From Elymus sibiricus (Eukaryota; Streptophyta; Magnoliopsida; Poales; Poaceae), in the NCBI GenBank assembly GCA_039707655.1, contig CM077676.1, positions 189,840,936 to 189,904,935 on the forward strand: a stretch of 64,000 nucleotides of DNA. Direction: 5' to 3'. Under the pieces are notes generated by a model that was given only the letters and a program-made list of their open reading frames with translations, made no database searches and was not told the DNA's origin. A program made the translations under genes and the position numbers. Shown here piece after piece: positions 39,070 to 50,577 of the stretch. Numbering within the stretch: the first letter of the stretch is position 1; the number at the start of each line of letters is the position of its first letter.

Positions 39070-42000
39070 CGCGACGACGTCCGCCTCGACTCGCGTAACC
39101 CTAAGATAGACAGGGTGGCCCTGGTGTCACGTGCTCGTCACGGCGTCCGTCGTCGCTACCGCGACGACGTCCGCCTCGACTCGCGTAGCCCTAAGTTAGA
39201 CTGGGTGGCAGTGGTGTCACGTGCTCGTCTCGGCATCCGTCGTCGCTACCGCGAAGACGTCCGCCTCGACTCGCGTCTCCCTAAGTTAGACAGGGTGGCA
39301 GTGGTGTCACGTGCTCGTCTCGACGTCCGCCTCGACTCGCATAACCCTAAGTTAGACAGGGTGGCGGTGGTGTCACGTGCTCGTCTCGGCATCCGTCGTC
39401 GCTACCGCGACGACTTCCGCTTCGACTCGCTTAACCCTAAGTTAGACAGGGTGGCGGTGGTGTCACGTGCTCGTCTCGGCGTCTGTCGTCGCTACCGCGA
39501 CGACGTCCGCCTCGACTCGCGTAACCCTAAGTTAGACAGGGTGGCGGTGGTGTCACATGCTCGTCTCGGCGTCCGTCGTCGCTACCATGACGACGTCCGC
39601 CTCGACTCGCGTAACCCTAAGATAGACAGGGTGGCAGTGGTGCCACGTGCTCGTCACGGCGTCCGTCGTCGCTACCGCGACGACGTCCGCCTCGACTCGC
39701 GTAACCCTAAGATAGACAGGGTGGCCGTGGTGTCACGTGCTCGTCACGGCGTCCGTCGTCGCTACCGCGACGACGTCCGCCTCGACTCGCGTAGCCCTAA
39801 GTTAGACAGGGTGGCAGTGGTATCACGTGCTCGTCTCGGCGTCCGTCGTCGCTACCGCGACGACGTCCGCCTCGACTCGCGTAACCCTAAGTTAGACAGG
39901 GTGGCGGTGGTGTCACGTGCTCGTCTCGGCGTCCGTCGTCGCTACCGCGACGACGTCCGCCTCGACTCGCGTAACCCTAAGATAGACAGGGTGGCAGTGC
40001 TGCCACGTGCTCGTCACGGCGTCCGTCGTCGCTACCGCGACGACGTCCGCCTCAACTCGCGTAACCCTAAGATAGACAGGGTGGCCGTGGTGTCACGTGC
40101 TTGTCACGGCGTCCGTCGTCGCTACCGCGACGACGTCCGCCTCGACTCGCGTAGCCCTAAGTTAGACAGGGTGGCAGTGGTGTCACGTGCTCGTCTCGGC
40201 GTCCGTCGTCGCTACCGCGACGACGACCGCCTCGACTCGCGTAACCCTAAGACAGCGTGGCAGTGGTGTCACATGCTCGTCTCAGCGTCCGTCGTCGCTA
40301 CCGCGACGACGTCCGCCTCGACTCGCGTAGCCCTAAGTTAGACTGGGTGGCAGTGGTGTCACGTGCTCGTCTCGGCATCCGTCGTCGCTACCGCGAAGAC
40401 GTCCGCCTCGACTCGCGTCACCCTAAGTTAGACAGGGTGGCAGTGGTGTCACGTGCTCGTCTCGACGTCTGCCTCAACTCGCGTAACCCTAAGTTAGACA
40501 GGGTGGCGGTGGTGTCACGTGCTCGTCTCGGCGTCCGTCGTCGCTACCGTGACGACGTCCGCTTCGACTCGCTTAACCCTAAGTTAGACAGGGTGGCGGT
40601 GGTGTCACTGCTCGTCTCGGCGTCCGTCGTCGCTACCGTGACGACGTCCGCCTCGACTCGCGTAACCCTAAGATAGACAGGGTGGCAGTGCTGCCACGTG
40701 CTCGTCACGGCGTCCGTCGTCGCTACCGCGACGACGTCCGCCTCGACTCGCGTAACCCTAAGATAGACAGGGTGGCCCTGGTGTCACGTGCTCGTCACGG
40801 CGTCCGTCGTCGCTACCGCGACGACGTCCGCCTCGACTCGCGTAGCCCTAAGTTAGACTGGGTGGCAGTGGTGTCACGTGCTCGTCTCGGCATCCGTCGT
40901 CGCTACCGCGAAGACGTCCGCCTCGACTCGCGTCACCCTAAGTTAGACAGGGTGGCAGTGGTGTCACGTGCTCGTCTCGACGTCCGCCTCGACTCGCATA
41001 ACCCTAAGTTAGACAGGGTGGCGGTGGTGTCACGTGCTCGTCTCGGCATCCGTCGTCGCTACCGCGACGACTTCCGCTTCGACTCGCTTAACCCTAAGTT
41101 AGACAGGGTGGCGGTGGTGTCACGTGCTCGTCTCGGCGTCTGTCGTCGCTACCGCGACGACGTCCGCCTCGACACGCGTAACCCTAAGTTAGACAGGGTG
41201 GCGGTGGTCTCACGTGCTCGTCTCGGCGTCCGTCGTCGCTACCGCGACGACGTCCGCCTCGACTCGCGTAACCCTAAGTTAGACAGCGTGGCAGTGCTGC
41301 CACGTGCTCGTCACGGCGTCCGTCGTCGCTACCGCGACGACGTCCGCCTCAACTCGCGTAACCCTAAGATAGACAGGGTGGCCGTGGTGTCACGTGCTTG
41401 TCACGGCGTCCGTCGTCGCTACCGCGACGACGTCCGCCTCGACTCGCGTAGCCCTAAGTTAGACAGGGTGGCAGTGGTGTCACGTGCTCGTCTCGGCGTC
41501 CGTCGTCGCTACCGCGACGACGACCGCCTCGACTCGCGTAACCCTAAGACAGCGTGGCAGTGGTGTCACATGCTCGTCTCAGCGTCCGTCGTCGCTACCG
41601 CGACGACGTCCGCCTCGACTCGCGTAGCCCTAAGTTAGACTGGGTGGCAGTGGTGTCACGTGCTCGTCTCGGCATCCGTCGTCGCTACCGCGAAGACGTC
41701 CGCCTCGACTCGCGTCACCCTAAGTTAGACAGGGTGGCAGTGGTGTCACGTGCTCGTCTCGACGTCTGCCTCAACTCGCGTAACCCTAAGTTAGACAGGG
41801 TGGCGGTGGTGTCACGTGCTCGTCTCGGCGTCCGTCGTCGCTACCGTGACGACGTCCGCTTCGACTCGCTTAACCCTAAGTTAGACAGGGTGGCGGTGGT
41901 GTCACGTGCTCGTCTCGGCGTCCGTCGTCGCTACCGTGACGACGTCCGCCTCGACTCGCGTAACCCTAAGATAGACAGGGTGGCAGTGCTGCCACGTGCT

Positions 42001-45000
42001 CGTCACGGCGTCCGTCGTCGCTACCGCGACGACGTCCGCCTCGACTCGCGTAACCCTAAGATAGACAGGGTGGCCGTGGTGTCACGTGCTCGTCACGGCG
42101 TCCGTCGTCGCTACCGCGACGACGTCCGCCTCGACTCGCGTAGCCCTAAGTTAGACTGGGTGGCAGTGGTGTCACGTGCTCGTCTCGGCATCCGTCGTCG
42201 CTACCGCGAAGACGTCCGCCTCGACTCGCGTCTCCCTAAGTTAGACAGGGTGGCAGTGGTGTCACGTGCTCGTCTCGACGTCCGCCTCGACTCGCATAAC
42301 CCTAAGTTAGACAGGGTGGCGGTGGTGTCACGTGCTCGTCTCGGCATCCGTCGTCGCTACCGCGACGACTTCCGCTTCGACTCGCTTAACCCTAAGTTAG
42401 ACAGGGTGGCGGTGGTGTCACGTGCTCGTCTCGGCGTCTGTCGTCGCTACCGCGACGACGTCCGCCTCGACTCGCGTAACCCTAAGTTAGACAGGGTGGC
42501 GGTGGTGTCACATGCTCGTCTCGGCGTCCGTCGTCGCTACCATGACGACGTCCGCCTCGACTCGCGTAACCCTAAGATAGACAGGGTGGCAGTGGTGCCA
42601 CGTGCTCGTCACGGCGTCCGTCGTCGCTACCGCGACGACGTCCGCCTCGACTCGCGTAACCCTAAGATAGACAGGGTGGCCGTGGTGTCACGTGCTCGTC
42701 ACGGCGTCCGTCGTCGCTACCGCGACGACGTCCGCCTCGACTCGCGTAGCCCTAAGTTAGACAGGGTGGCAGTGGTATCACGTGCTCGTCTCGGCGTCCG
42801 TCGTCGCTACCGCGACGACGTCCGCCTCGACTCGCGTAGCCCTAAGTTAGATAGGGTGGCAGTGGTGTCACGTGCTCGTCTCGGCGTCCGTCGTAACTAC
42901 CGCGACGACGACCGCCTCGACTCGCGTAACCCTAAGACAGCGTGGCAGTGGTGTCACATGCTCGTCTCAGCGTCCGTCGTCGCTACCGCGACGATGTCCG
43001 CCTCGACTCGCGTAGCCCTAAGTTAGACTGGGTGGCAGTGGTGTCACGTGCTCGTCTCGGCATCCGTCGTCGCTACCGTGAAGACGTCCGCCTCGACTCG
43101 CGTCACCCTAAGTTAGACAGGGTGGCAGTGGTGTCACGTGCTCGTCTCGGCGTCCGTCGTCACTACCGCGACGACGACCGCCTCGACACGCGTAACCCTA
43201 AGACAGCGTGGCAGTGGTGTCACATGCTCGTCTCAGCGTCCGTCGTCGCTACCGTGACGACGTCCGCCTCGACTCGCGTAGCCCTAGGTTAGACTGGGTG
43301 GCAGTGGTGTCACGTGCTCGTCTCGGCATCCGTCGTCGCTACTGCGAAGACGTCCGCCTCGACTCGCGTCACCCTAAGTTAGACAGGGTAGCAGTCGTGT
43401 CACGTGCTCGTCTCGACGTCCGCCTCAACTCGCGTAACCCTAAGTTAGACAGGGTGGCGGTGGTGTCACGTGCTCGTCTTGGCGTCCGTCGTCGCTACCG
43501 CGACGACGTCCGCCTCGACTCGCGTAACCCTAAGATAGACAGGGTGGCCCTGGTGTCACGTGCTCGTCACGGCGTCCGTCGTCGCTACCGCGACGACGTC
43601 CGCCTCGACTCGCGTAGCCCTAAGTTAGACTGGGTGGCAGTGGTGTCACGTGCTCGTCTCGGCATCCGTCGTCGCTACCGCGAAGACGTCCGCCTCGACT
43701 CGCGTCTCCCTAAGTTAGACAGGGTGGCAGTGGTGTCACGTGCTCGTCTCGACGTCCGCCTCGACTCGCATAACCCTAAGTTAGACAGGGTGGCGGTGGT
43801 GTCACGTGCTCGTCTCGGCATCCGTCGTCGCTACCGCGACGACTTCCGCTTCGACTCGCTTAACCCTAAGTTAGACAGGGTGGCGGTGGTGTCACGTGCT
43901 CGTCTCGGCGTCTGTCGTCGCTACCGCGACGACGTCCGCCTCGACTCGCGTAACCCTAAGTTAGACAGGGTGGCGGTGGTGTCACATGCTCGTCTCGGCG
44001 TCCGTCGTCGCTACCATGACGACGTCCGCCTCGACTCGCGTAACCCTAAGATAGACAGGGTGGCAGTGGTGCCACGTGCTCGTCACGGCGTCCGTCGTCG
44101 CTACCGCGACGACGTCCGCCTCGACTCGCGTAACCCTAAGATAGACAGGGTGGCCGTGGTGTCACGTGCTCGTCACGGCGTCCGTCGTCGCTACCGCGAC
44201 GACGTCCGCCTCGACTCGCGTAGCCCTAAGTTAGACAGGGTGGCAGTGGTATCACGTGCTCGTCTCGGCGTCCGTCGTCGCTACCGCGACGACGTCCGCC
44301 TCGACTCGCGTAACCCTAAGTTAGACAGGGTGGCGGTGGTGTCACGTGCTCGTCTCGGCGTCCGTCGTCGCTACCGCGACGACGTCCGCCTCGACTCGCG
44401 TAACCCTAAGATAGACAGGGTGGCAGTGCTGCCACGTGCTCGTCACGGCGTCCGTCGTCGCTACCGCGACGACGTCCGCCTCAACTCGCGTAACCCTAAG
44501 ATAGACAGGGTGGCCGTGGTGTCACGTGCTTGTCACGGCGTCCGTCGTCGCTACCGCGACGACGTCCGCCTCGACTCGCGTAGCCCTAAGTTAGACAGGG
44601 TGGCAGTGGTGTCACGTGCTCGTCTCGGCGTCCGTCGTCGCTACCGCGACGACGACCGCCTCGACTCGCGTAACCCTAAGACAGCGTGGCAGTGGTGTCA
44701 CATGCTCGTCTCAGCGTCCGTCGTCGCTACCGCGACGACGTCCGCCTCGACTCGCGTAGCCCTAAGTTAGACTGGGTGGCAGTGGTGTCACGTGCTCGTC
44801 TCGGCATCCGTCGTCGCTACCGCGAAGACGTCCGCCTCGACTCGCGTCACCCTAAGTTAGACAGGGTGGCAGTGGTGTCACGTGCTCGTCTCGACGTCTG
44901 CCTCAACTCGCGTAACCCTAAGTTAGACAGGGTGGCGGTGGTGTCACGTGCTCGTCTCGGCGTCCGTCGTCGCTACCGTGACGACGTCCGCTTCGACTCG

Positions 45001-47930
45001 CTTAACCCTAAGTTAGACAGGGTGGCGGTGGTGTCACGTGCTCGTCTCGGCGTCCGTCGTCGCTACCGTGACGACGTCCGCCTCGACTCGCGTAACCCTA
45101 AGATAGACAGGGTGGCAGTGCTGCCACGTGCTCGTCACGGCGTCCGTCGTCGCTACCGCGACGACGTCCGCCTCGACTCGCGTAACCCTAAGATAGACAG
45201 GGTGGCCCTGGTGTCACGTGCTCGTCACGGCGTCCGTCGTCGCTACCGCGACGACGTCCGCCTCGACTCGCGTAGCCCTAAGTTAGACTGGGTGGCAGTG
45301 GTGTCACGTGCTCGTCTCGGCATCCGTCGTCGCTACCGCGAAGACGTCCGCCTCGACTCGCGTCACCCTAAGTTAGACAGGGTGGCAGTGGTGTCACGTG
45401 CTCGTCTCGACGTCCGCCTCGACTCGCATAACCCTAAGTTAGACAGGGTGGCGGTGGTGTCACGTGCTCGTCTCGGCATCCGTCGTCGCTACCGCGACGA
45501 CTTCCGCTTCGACTCGCTTAACCCTAAGTTAGACAGGGTGGCGGTGGTGTCACGTGCTCGTCTCGGCGTCTGTCGTCGCTACCGCGACGACGTCCGCCTC
45601 GACACGCGTAACCCTAAGTTAGACAGGGTGGCGGTGGTCTCACGTGCTCGTCTCGGCGTCCGTCGTCGCTACCGCGACGACGTCCGCCTCGACTCGCGTA
45701 ACCCTAAGTTAGACAGCGTGGCAGTGCTGCCACGTGCTCGTCACGGCGTCCGTCGTCGCTACCGCGACGACGTCCGCCTCAACTCGCGTAACCCTAAGAT
45801 AGACAGGGTGGCCGTGGTGTCACGTGCTTGTCACGGCGTCCGTCGTCGCTACCGCGACGACGTCCGCCTCGACTCGCGTAGCCCTAAGTTAGACAGGGTG
45901 GCAGTGGTGTCACGTGCTCGTCTCGGCGTCCGTCGTCGCTACCGCGACGACGACCGCCTCGACTCGCGTAACCCTAAGACAGCGTGGCAGTGGTGTCACA
46001 TGCTCGTCTCAGCGTCCGTCGTCGCTACCGCGACGACGTCCGCCTCGACTCGCGTAGCCCTAAGTTAGACTGGGTGGCAGTGGTGTCACGTGCTCGTCTC
46101 GGCATCCGTCGTCGCTACCGCGAAGACGTCCGCCTCGACTCGCGTCACCCTAAGTTAGACAGGGTGGCAGTGGTGTCACGTGCTCGTCTCGACGTCTGCC
46201 TCAACTCGCGTAACCCTAAGTTAGACAGGGTGGCGGTGGTGTCACGTGCTCGTCTCGGCGTCCGTCGTCGCTACCGTGACGACGTCCGCTTCGACTCGCT
46301 TAACCCTAAGTTAGACAGGGTGGCGGTGGTGTCACGTGCTCGTCTCGGCGTCCGTCGTCGCTACCGTGACGACGTCCGCCTCGACTCGCGTAACCCTAAG
46401 ATAGACAGGGTGGCAGTGCTGCCACGTGCTCGTCACGGCGTCCGTCGTCGCTACCGCGACGACGTCCGCCTCGACTCGCGTAACCCTAAGATAGACAGGG
46501 TGGCCGTGGTGTCACGTGCTCGTCACGGCGTCCGTCGTCGCTACCGCGACGACGTCCGCCTCGACTCGCGTAGCCCTAAGTTAGACTGGGTGGCAGTGGT
46601 GTCACGTGCTCGTCTCGGCATCCGTCGTCGCTACCGCGAAGACGTCCGCCTCGACTCGCGTCTCCCTAAGTTAGACAGGGTGGCAGTGGTGTCACGTGCT
46701 CGTCTCGACGTCCGCCTCGACTCGCATAACCCTAAGTTAGACAGGGTGGCGGTGGTGTCACGTGCTCGTCTCGGCATCCGTCGTCGCTACCGCGACGACT
46801 TCCGCTTCGACTCGCTTAACCCTAAGTTAGACAGGGTGGCGGTGGTGTCACGTGCTCGTCTCGGCGTCTGTCGTCGCTACCGCGACGACGTCCGCCTCGA
46901 CTCGCGTAACCCTAAGTTAGACAGGGTGGCGGTGGTGTCACATGCTCGTCTCGGCGTCCGTCGTCGCTACCATGACGACGTCCGCCTCGACTCGCGTAAC
47001 CCTAAGATAGACAGGGTGGCAGTGGTGCCACGTGCTCGTCACGGCGTCCGTCGTCGCTACCGCGACGACGTCCGCCTCGACTCGCGTAACCCTAAGATAG
47101 ACAGGGTGGCCGTGGTGTCACGTGCTCGTCACGGCGTCCGTCGTCGCTACCGCGACGACGTCCGCCTCGACTCGCGTAGCCCTAAGTTAGACAGGGTGGC
47201 AGTGGTATCACGTGCTCGTCTCGGCGTCCGTCGTCGCTACCGCGACGACGTCCGCCTCGACTCGCGTAGCCCTAAGTTAGATAGGGTGGCAGTGGTGTCA
47301 CGTGCTCGTCTCGGCGTCCGTCGTAACTACCGCGACGACGACCGCCTCGACTCGCGTAACCCTAAGACAGCGTGGCAGTGGTGTCACATGCTCGTCTCAG
47401 CGTCCGTCGTCGCTACCGCGACGATGTCCGCCTCGACTCGCGTAGCCCTAAGTTAGACTGGGTGGCAGTGGTGTCACGTGCTCGTCTCGGCATCCGTCGT
47501 CGCTACCGTGAAGACGTCCGCCTCGACTCGCGTCACCCTAAGTTAGACAGGGTGGCAGTGGTGTCACGTGCTCGTCTCGGCGTCCGTCGTCACTACCGCG
47601 ACGACGACCGCCTCGACACGCGTAACCCTAAGACAGCGTGGCAGTGGTGTCACATGCTCGTCTCAGCGTCCGTCGTCGCTACCGTGACGACGTCCGCCTC
47701 GACTCGCGTAGCCCTAGGTTAGACTGGGTGGCAGTGGTGTCACGTGCTCGTCTCGGCATCCGTCGTCGCTACTGCGAAGACGTCCGCCTCGACTCGCGTC
47801 ACCCTAAGTTAGACAGGGTAGCAGTCGTGTCACGTGCTCGTCTCGACGTCCGCCTCAACTCGCGTAACCCTAAGTTAGACAGGGTGGCGGTGGTGTCACG
47901 TGCTCGTCTTGGCGTCCGTCGTCGCTACCG
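39070..47930. repeat. 4.43-kb tandem duplication of satellite, two nearly identical copies
   Basis: Copy 1 (about 39,070-43,498) and copy 2 (about 43,499-47,928) align at +4,429 up to about 40,606 and at +4,430 after it. The difference is a 1-bp loss in copy 1 (GTCACTGCTCG instead of GTCACGTGCTCG). Shared rare markers include GCGTCTCCCTAAG (about 39,275 and 43,704), CGACTTCCGCTTCG, CGACACGCGTAACC, TTAGATAGGG and GTAGCAGTCGTG. I found almost no other differences on reading. Inside each copy, smaller units of 1,297-1,387 bp are visible. Confidence 0.88.
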
Positions 47931-48899
47931 CGATGACGTCCGCTTCGACTCGCTTAACCCTAAGTTAGACAGGGTGGCGGTGGTGTCATGTGCTCGTCTC
48001 GGCGTCCGTCGTCGCTACCGCGACGACGTCCGCCTCGACTCGCGTAACCCTAAGTTAGACAGGGTGGCGGTGGTGTCACGTGCTCGTCTCGGCGTCCGTC
48101 GTCTCTACCGTGACGACGTCCGCCTCGACTCGCGTAACCCTAAGATAGACAGGGTGGCAGTGCTGCCACGTGCTCGTCACGGCGTCCGTCGTCGCTACCG
48201 CGACGACGTCCGCCTCGACTCGCGTAACCCTAAGATAGACAGGGTGGCCGTGGTGTCACGTGCTCGTCACGGCGTCCGTCGTCGCTACCGCGACGACGTC
48301 CGCCTCGACTCGCGTAGCCCTAAGTTAGACAGGGTGGCAGTGGTGTCACGTGCTCGTCTCGGCGTCCGTCGTCGCTACCGCGACGATGACCGCCTCGACT
48401 CGCGTAACCCTAAGACAGCGTGGCAGTGGTGTCACATGCTCATCTCAGCGTCCGTCGTCGCTACCGCGACGACGTCCGCCTCGACTCGCGTAGCCCTAAG
48501 TTAGACTGGGTGGCAGTGGTGTCACGTGCTCGTCTCGGCATCCGTCGTCGCTACCGCGAAGACGTCCGCCTCGACTCGCGTCACCCTAAGTTAGACAGGG
48601 TGGCAGTGGTGTCACGTGCTCGTCTCGACGTCCGCCTCAACTCGCGTAACCCTAAGTTAGACAGGGTGGCGGTGGTCTCACGTGCTCGTCTCGGCGTCCG
48701 TCGTCGCTACCGCGATGACGTCCGCTTCGACTCGCTTAACCCTAAGTTAGACAGGGTGGCGGTGGTGTCACGTGCTCGTCTCGGCGTTCGTCGTCGCTAC
48801 CGCGACGACGTCCGCCTCGACACGCGTAACCCTAAGTTAGACAGGGTGGCGGTGGTCTCACGTGCTCGTCTCGGCGTCCGTCGTCGCTACCGCGACGAC

Positions 48900-49893
48900 G
48901 TCCGCCTCGACTCGCGTAACCCTAAGATAGCCAGGGTGGCAGTGGTGTCACGTGCTTGTCTGGGCGTCCGTCGTCGCTACCGCGACGACGTCTGCCTCGA
49001 CTCGCGTAACCCTAAGTTAGCCAGGGTGGCAGTGGTGTCACGTGCTCGTCTCGACGTCCGTCGTCGCTGCCGCGACGACGTCTGCCTCGACTCACGTAAC
49101 CCTAAGATAGAAAGGGTGCCAGTGGTGTCACGTGCTCGTCTCGGCGTTCTTCGTCGCTACCGCGACGACGTCCGCCTCGACTCGCGTAACCCTAAGATAG
49201 AAAGGGTGCCAGTGGTGTCACGTGCTCGTCTCGGCGTCTGTCGTCGCAACCGCGACGACATCCGCCTCGACTCGCGTAACCCTAAGTTAGACAGGGTGGC
49301 GGTGGTGTCACGTGCTCGTCTCGGCGTCCGTCGTCGCTACCGCGACGACGTCCACCTCGACTCGCGTAACCCTAAGATAGACAGGGTGGCGGTGGTGTCA
49401 CGTGCTCTTTCTCGGCGTCCGTCGTCGCTACCGCGACGACGTCCGCCTCGAGTCGCGTAACCCTAAGATAGCCAGGGTGGCAGTGGTGTCACGTGCTCGT
49501 CTGGGCGTCCGTCGTCGCTACCGCGACGATGTCTGCCTCGACTCGCGTAACCCTAAGTTAGCCAGGGTGGCAGTGGTGTCACGTGCTCGTCTCGACGTCC
49601 GTCGTCGCTACCGCGACGACGTCCGCCTTGACTCGCGTAACCCTAAGATAGAAAGGGTGCCAGTGGTGTCACGTGCTCGTCTCGACGTCCGTCGTCGCTA
49701 CCGCGACGTCGTCCGCCTCGACTCGCGTAACCCTAAGATAGAAACGGTGCCAGTGGTGTCACGTGCTTGTCTCGGCGTCCGTCGTCGCTACCGCGACGAC
49801 GTTCGCCTCGACTCGCGTAACGCTAAGATAGACAGGGTGGCAGTGGTGTCACGTGCTGTCTCAGCGTCCGTCGTCGCTACCGCGACGACGTCC
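48900..49893. repeat. Right edge of the satellite array, diverged monomers
   Basis: The regular HOR pattern stops at about 48.9 kb. Monomers with GATAGCCAGG, CTGGGCG, TTAGCCAGG, GATAGAAAGGGTGCCAG and the GCTCTTTCTCGG 1-bp insertion (about 49,405) follow, then AACGCTAAGATAG. This string matches 530-870 at the left of the window. The last monomer has a 1-bp deletion (GTGCTGTCTCAGCG) and ends inside GACGACGTCC, where the LTR begins. Confidence 0.85.
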
Positions 49894-50516
49894 AACTTGG
49901 CCAAGCCCATACTCTACTCACGTTCTGGACGTTTATGCGCACACGGGCCAGCATTCAGCAGAGAGCCCACTCCATCCCAAAAGCCCGGACTGAAGGGAGG
50001 AAGGAATCTCCCCCTTATAAGCTGGTTGTGGCCTCCTCCCGTAAGCGAGGTGGGACTAAACCGAGCCAGCCTCACCGGCCTACAGCAGCCCTAACATCCC
50101 ATCCCCCTGAGAGCCCACTCCATCCCAAAAGCCCGAACTGAAGGGAGGAAGGAATCTCCCCCTTATAAGCTGGTTGTGGCCTCCTCCCGTAAGCGAGGTG
50201 GGACTAAACCGAGCCAGCCTCACCGGCCTACAGCAGCCCTAACATCCCATCCCCCTGAGAAGCCCCTCAGGAAGGCATGACGATGCTGGCTCTGATACCA
50301 GATGTTAGCGTCCAACTCGGCCAAGCCCACACTCTACTCACGTTCTGGACGTTTATGCGCACACGGGCCAGCATTCAGCAGAGAGCCCACTCCATCCCAA
50401 AAGCCCGGACTGAAGGGAGGAAGGAATCTCCCCCTTATAAGCTGGTTGTGGCCTCCTCCCGTAAGCGAGGTGGGACTAAACCGAGCCAGCCTCATCGGCC
50501 TACAGCATCCCTAACA
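49889..50516 (-). mobile_element. TRIM-like LTR retrotransposon cluster with three LTR copies
   Basis: On the minus strand a complete LTR (50,303-50,516, 214 bp) starts TGTTAGGG and ends GCTAACA. Two bases later comes TGGTATCAGAGCC (50,288-50,300), the usual primer binding site for initiator Met-tRNA. The internal region is only 58 bp (50,245-50,302) and ends in the purine tract TCAGGGGGATGGGA before the next LTR. That LTR (50,111-50,244) is truncated. A further LTR (49,889-50,096) follows after an internal stub (50,097-50,110). Each LTR has a TATA-like TTATAAG. No coding capacity is present, as in terminal-repeat retrotransposons in miniature. The outermost LTR lacks its last bases (CTAACA in minus sense) and is fused to the satellite. 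No target-site duplication can be assigned. Confidence 0.82.
50288..50300 (-). other. Primer binding site of the TRIM (Met-tRNA type)
   Basis: TGGTATCAGAGCC on the minus strand, two bases inside the LTR. This is the standard plant LTR-retrotransposon primer site complementary to the 3' end of initiator methionine tRNA. It fixes the element's direction as minus. The matching site in the neighbouring internal stub (50,097-50,110) has been deleted. Confidence 0.8.
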
Positions 50517-50577
50517 GTGGCCGCCGTCAGCTATTGACTCATCTGAAGGAAAAAGGGAGGGGGAAGATGTGTGCTAC

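Larger units (their letters stand above)
1..49893. repeat. 90-bp satellite array, head to tail, with higher-order repeats
   Basis: The same 90-bp unit recurs from the first base to 49,893, always in one orientation and with no insertion of unrelated DNA. A consensus read by eye has 59 G/C of 90 and 16 CpG. Each unit holds an inverted repeat (arms CGTCGTCGC and GCGACGACG, TACC loop), the word GACGTC, the word TAACCCTAAG and a CACGTG box. About 560 monomers are present. Many variants are C-to-T or G-to-A changes at CpG. One plus-strand frame is open across monomers because 90 is divisible by 3; its period is 30 residues (typical words RARLGVRRRYRDD and VRLDSRNPKLDR). The other plus frames stop inside the TAACCCTAAGTTAG segment of most monomers. 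Recurrent 4-bp deletions break the open frame, and no start context or unique sequence accompanies it, so this is satellite DNA rather than a gene. I do not recognise it as a named satellite family. Confidence 0.97.

Noticed and set aside
38599..40341. A 580-codon open frame (and dozens like it up to 49.9 kb) that could be taken for an Arg-rich repeat protein gene
   Set aside because: It is a by-product of a 90-bp monomer. The frames start and stop at the 4-bp-deleted monomers, no unique sequence, promoter or start context is present, and the same pattern recurs in every HOR.
1..49893. CRISPR array, given the regular short repeats
   Set aside because: There are no unique spacers; the entire 90-bp unit repeats, and the surrounding DNA is plant.
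1..49893. 45S rDNA intergenic spacer subrepeats
   Set aside because: No rRNA gene sequence or spacer promoter is visible in the window, and the right flank is a TRIM and gene relics. I cannot fully exclude a distant origin from such a spacer.
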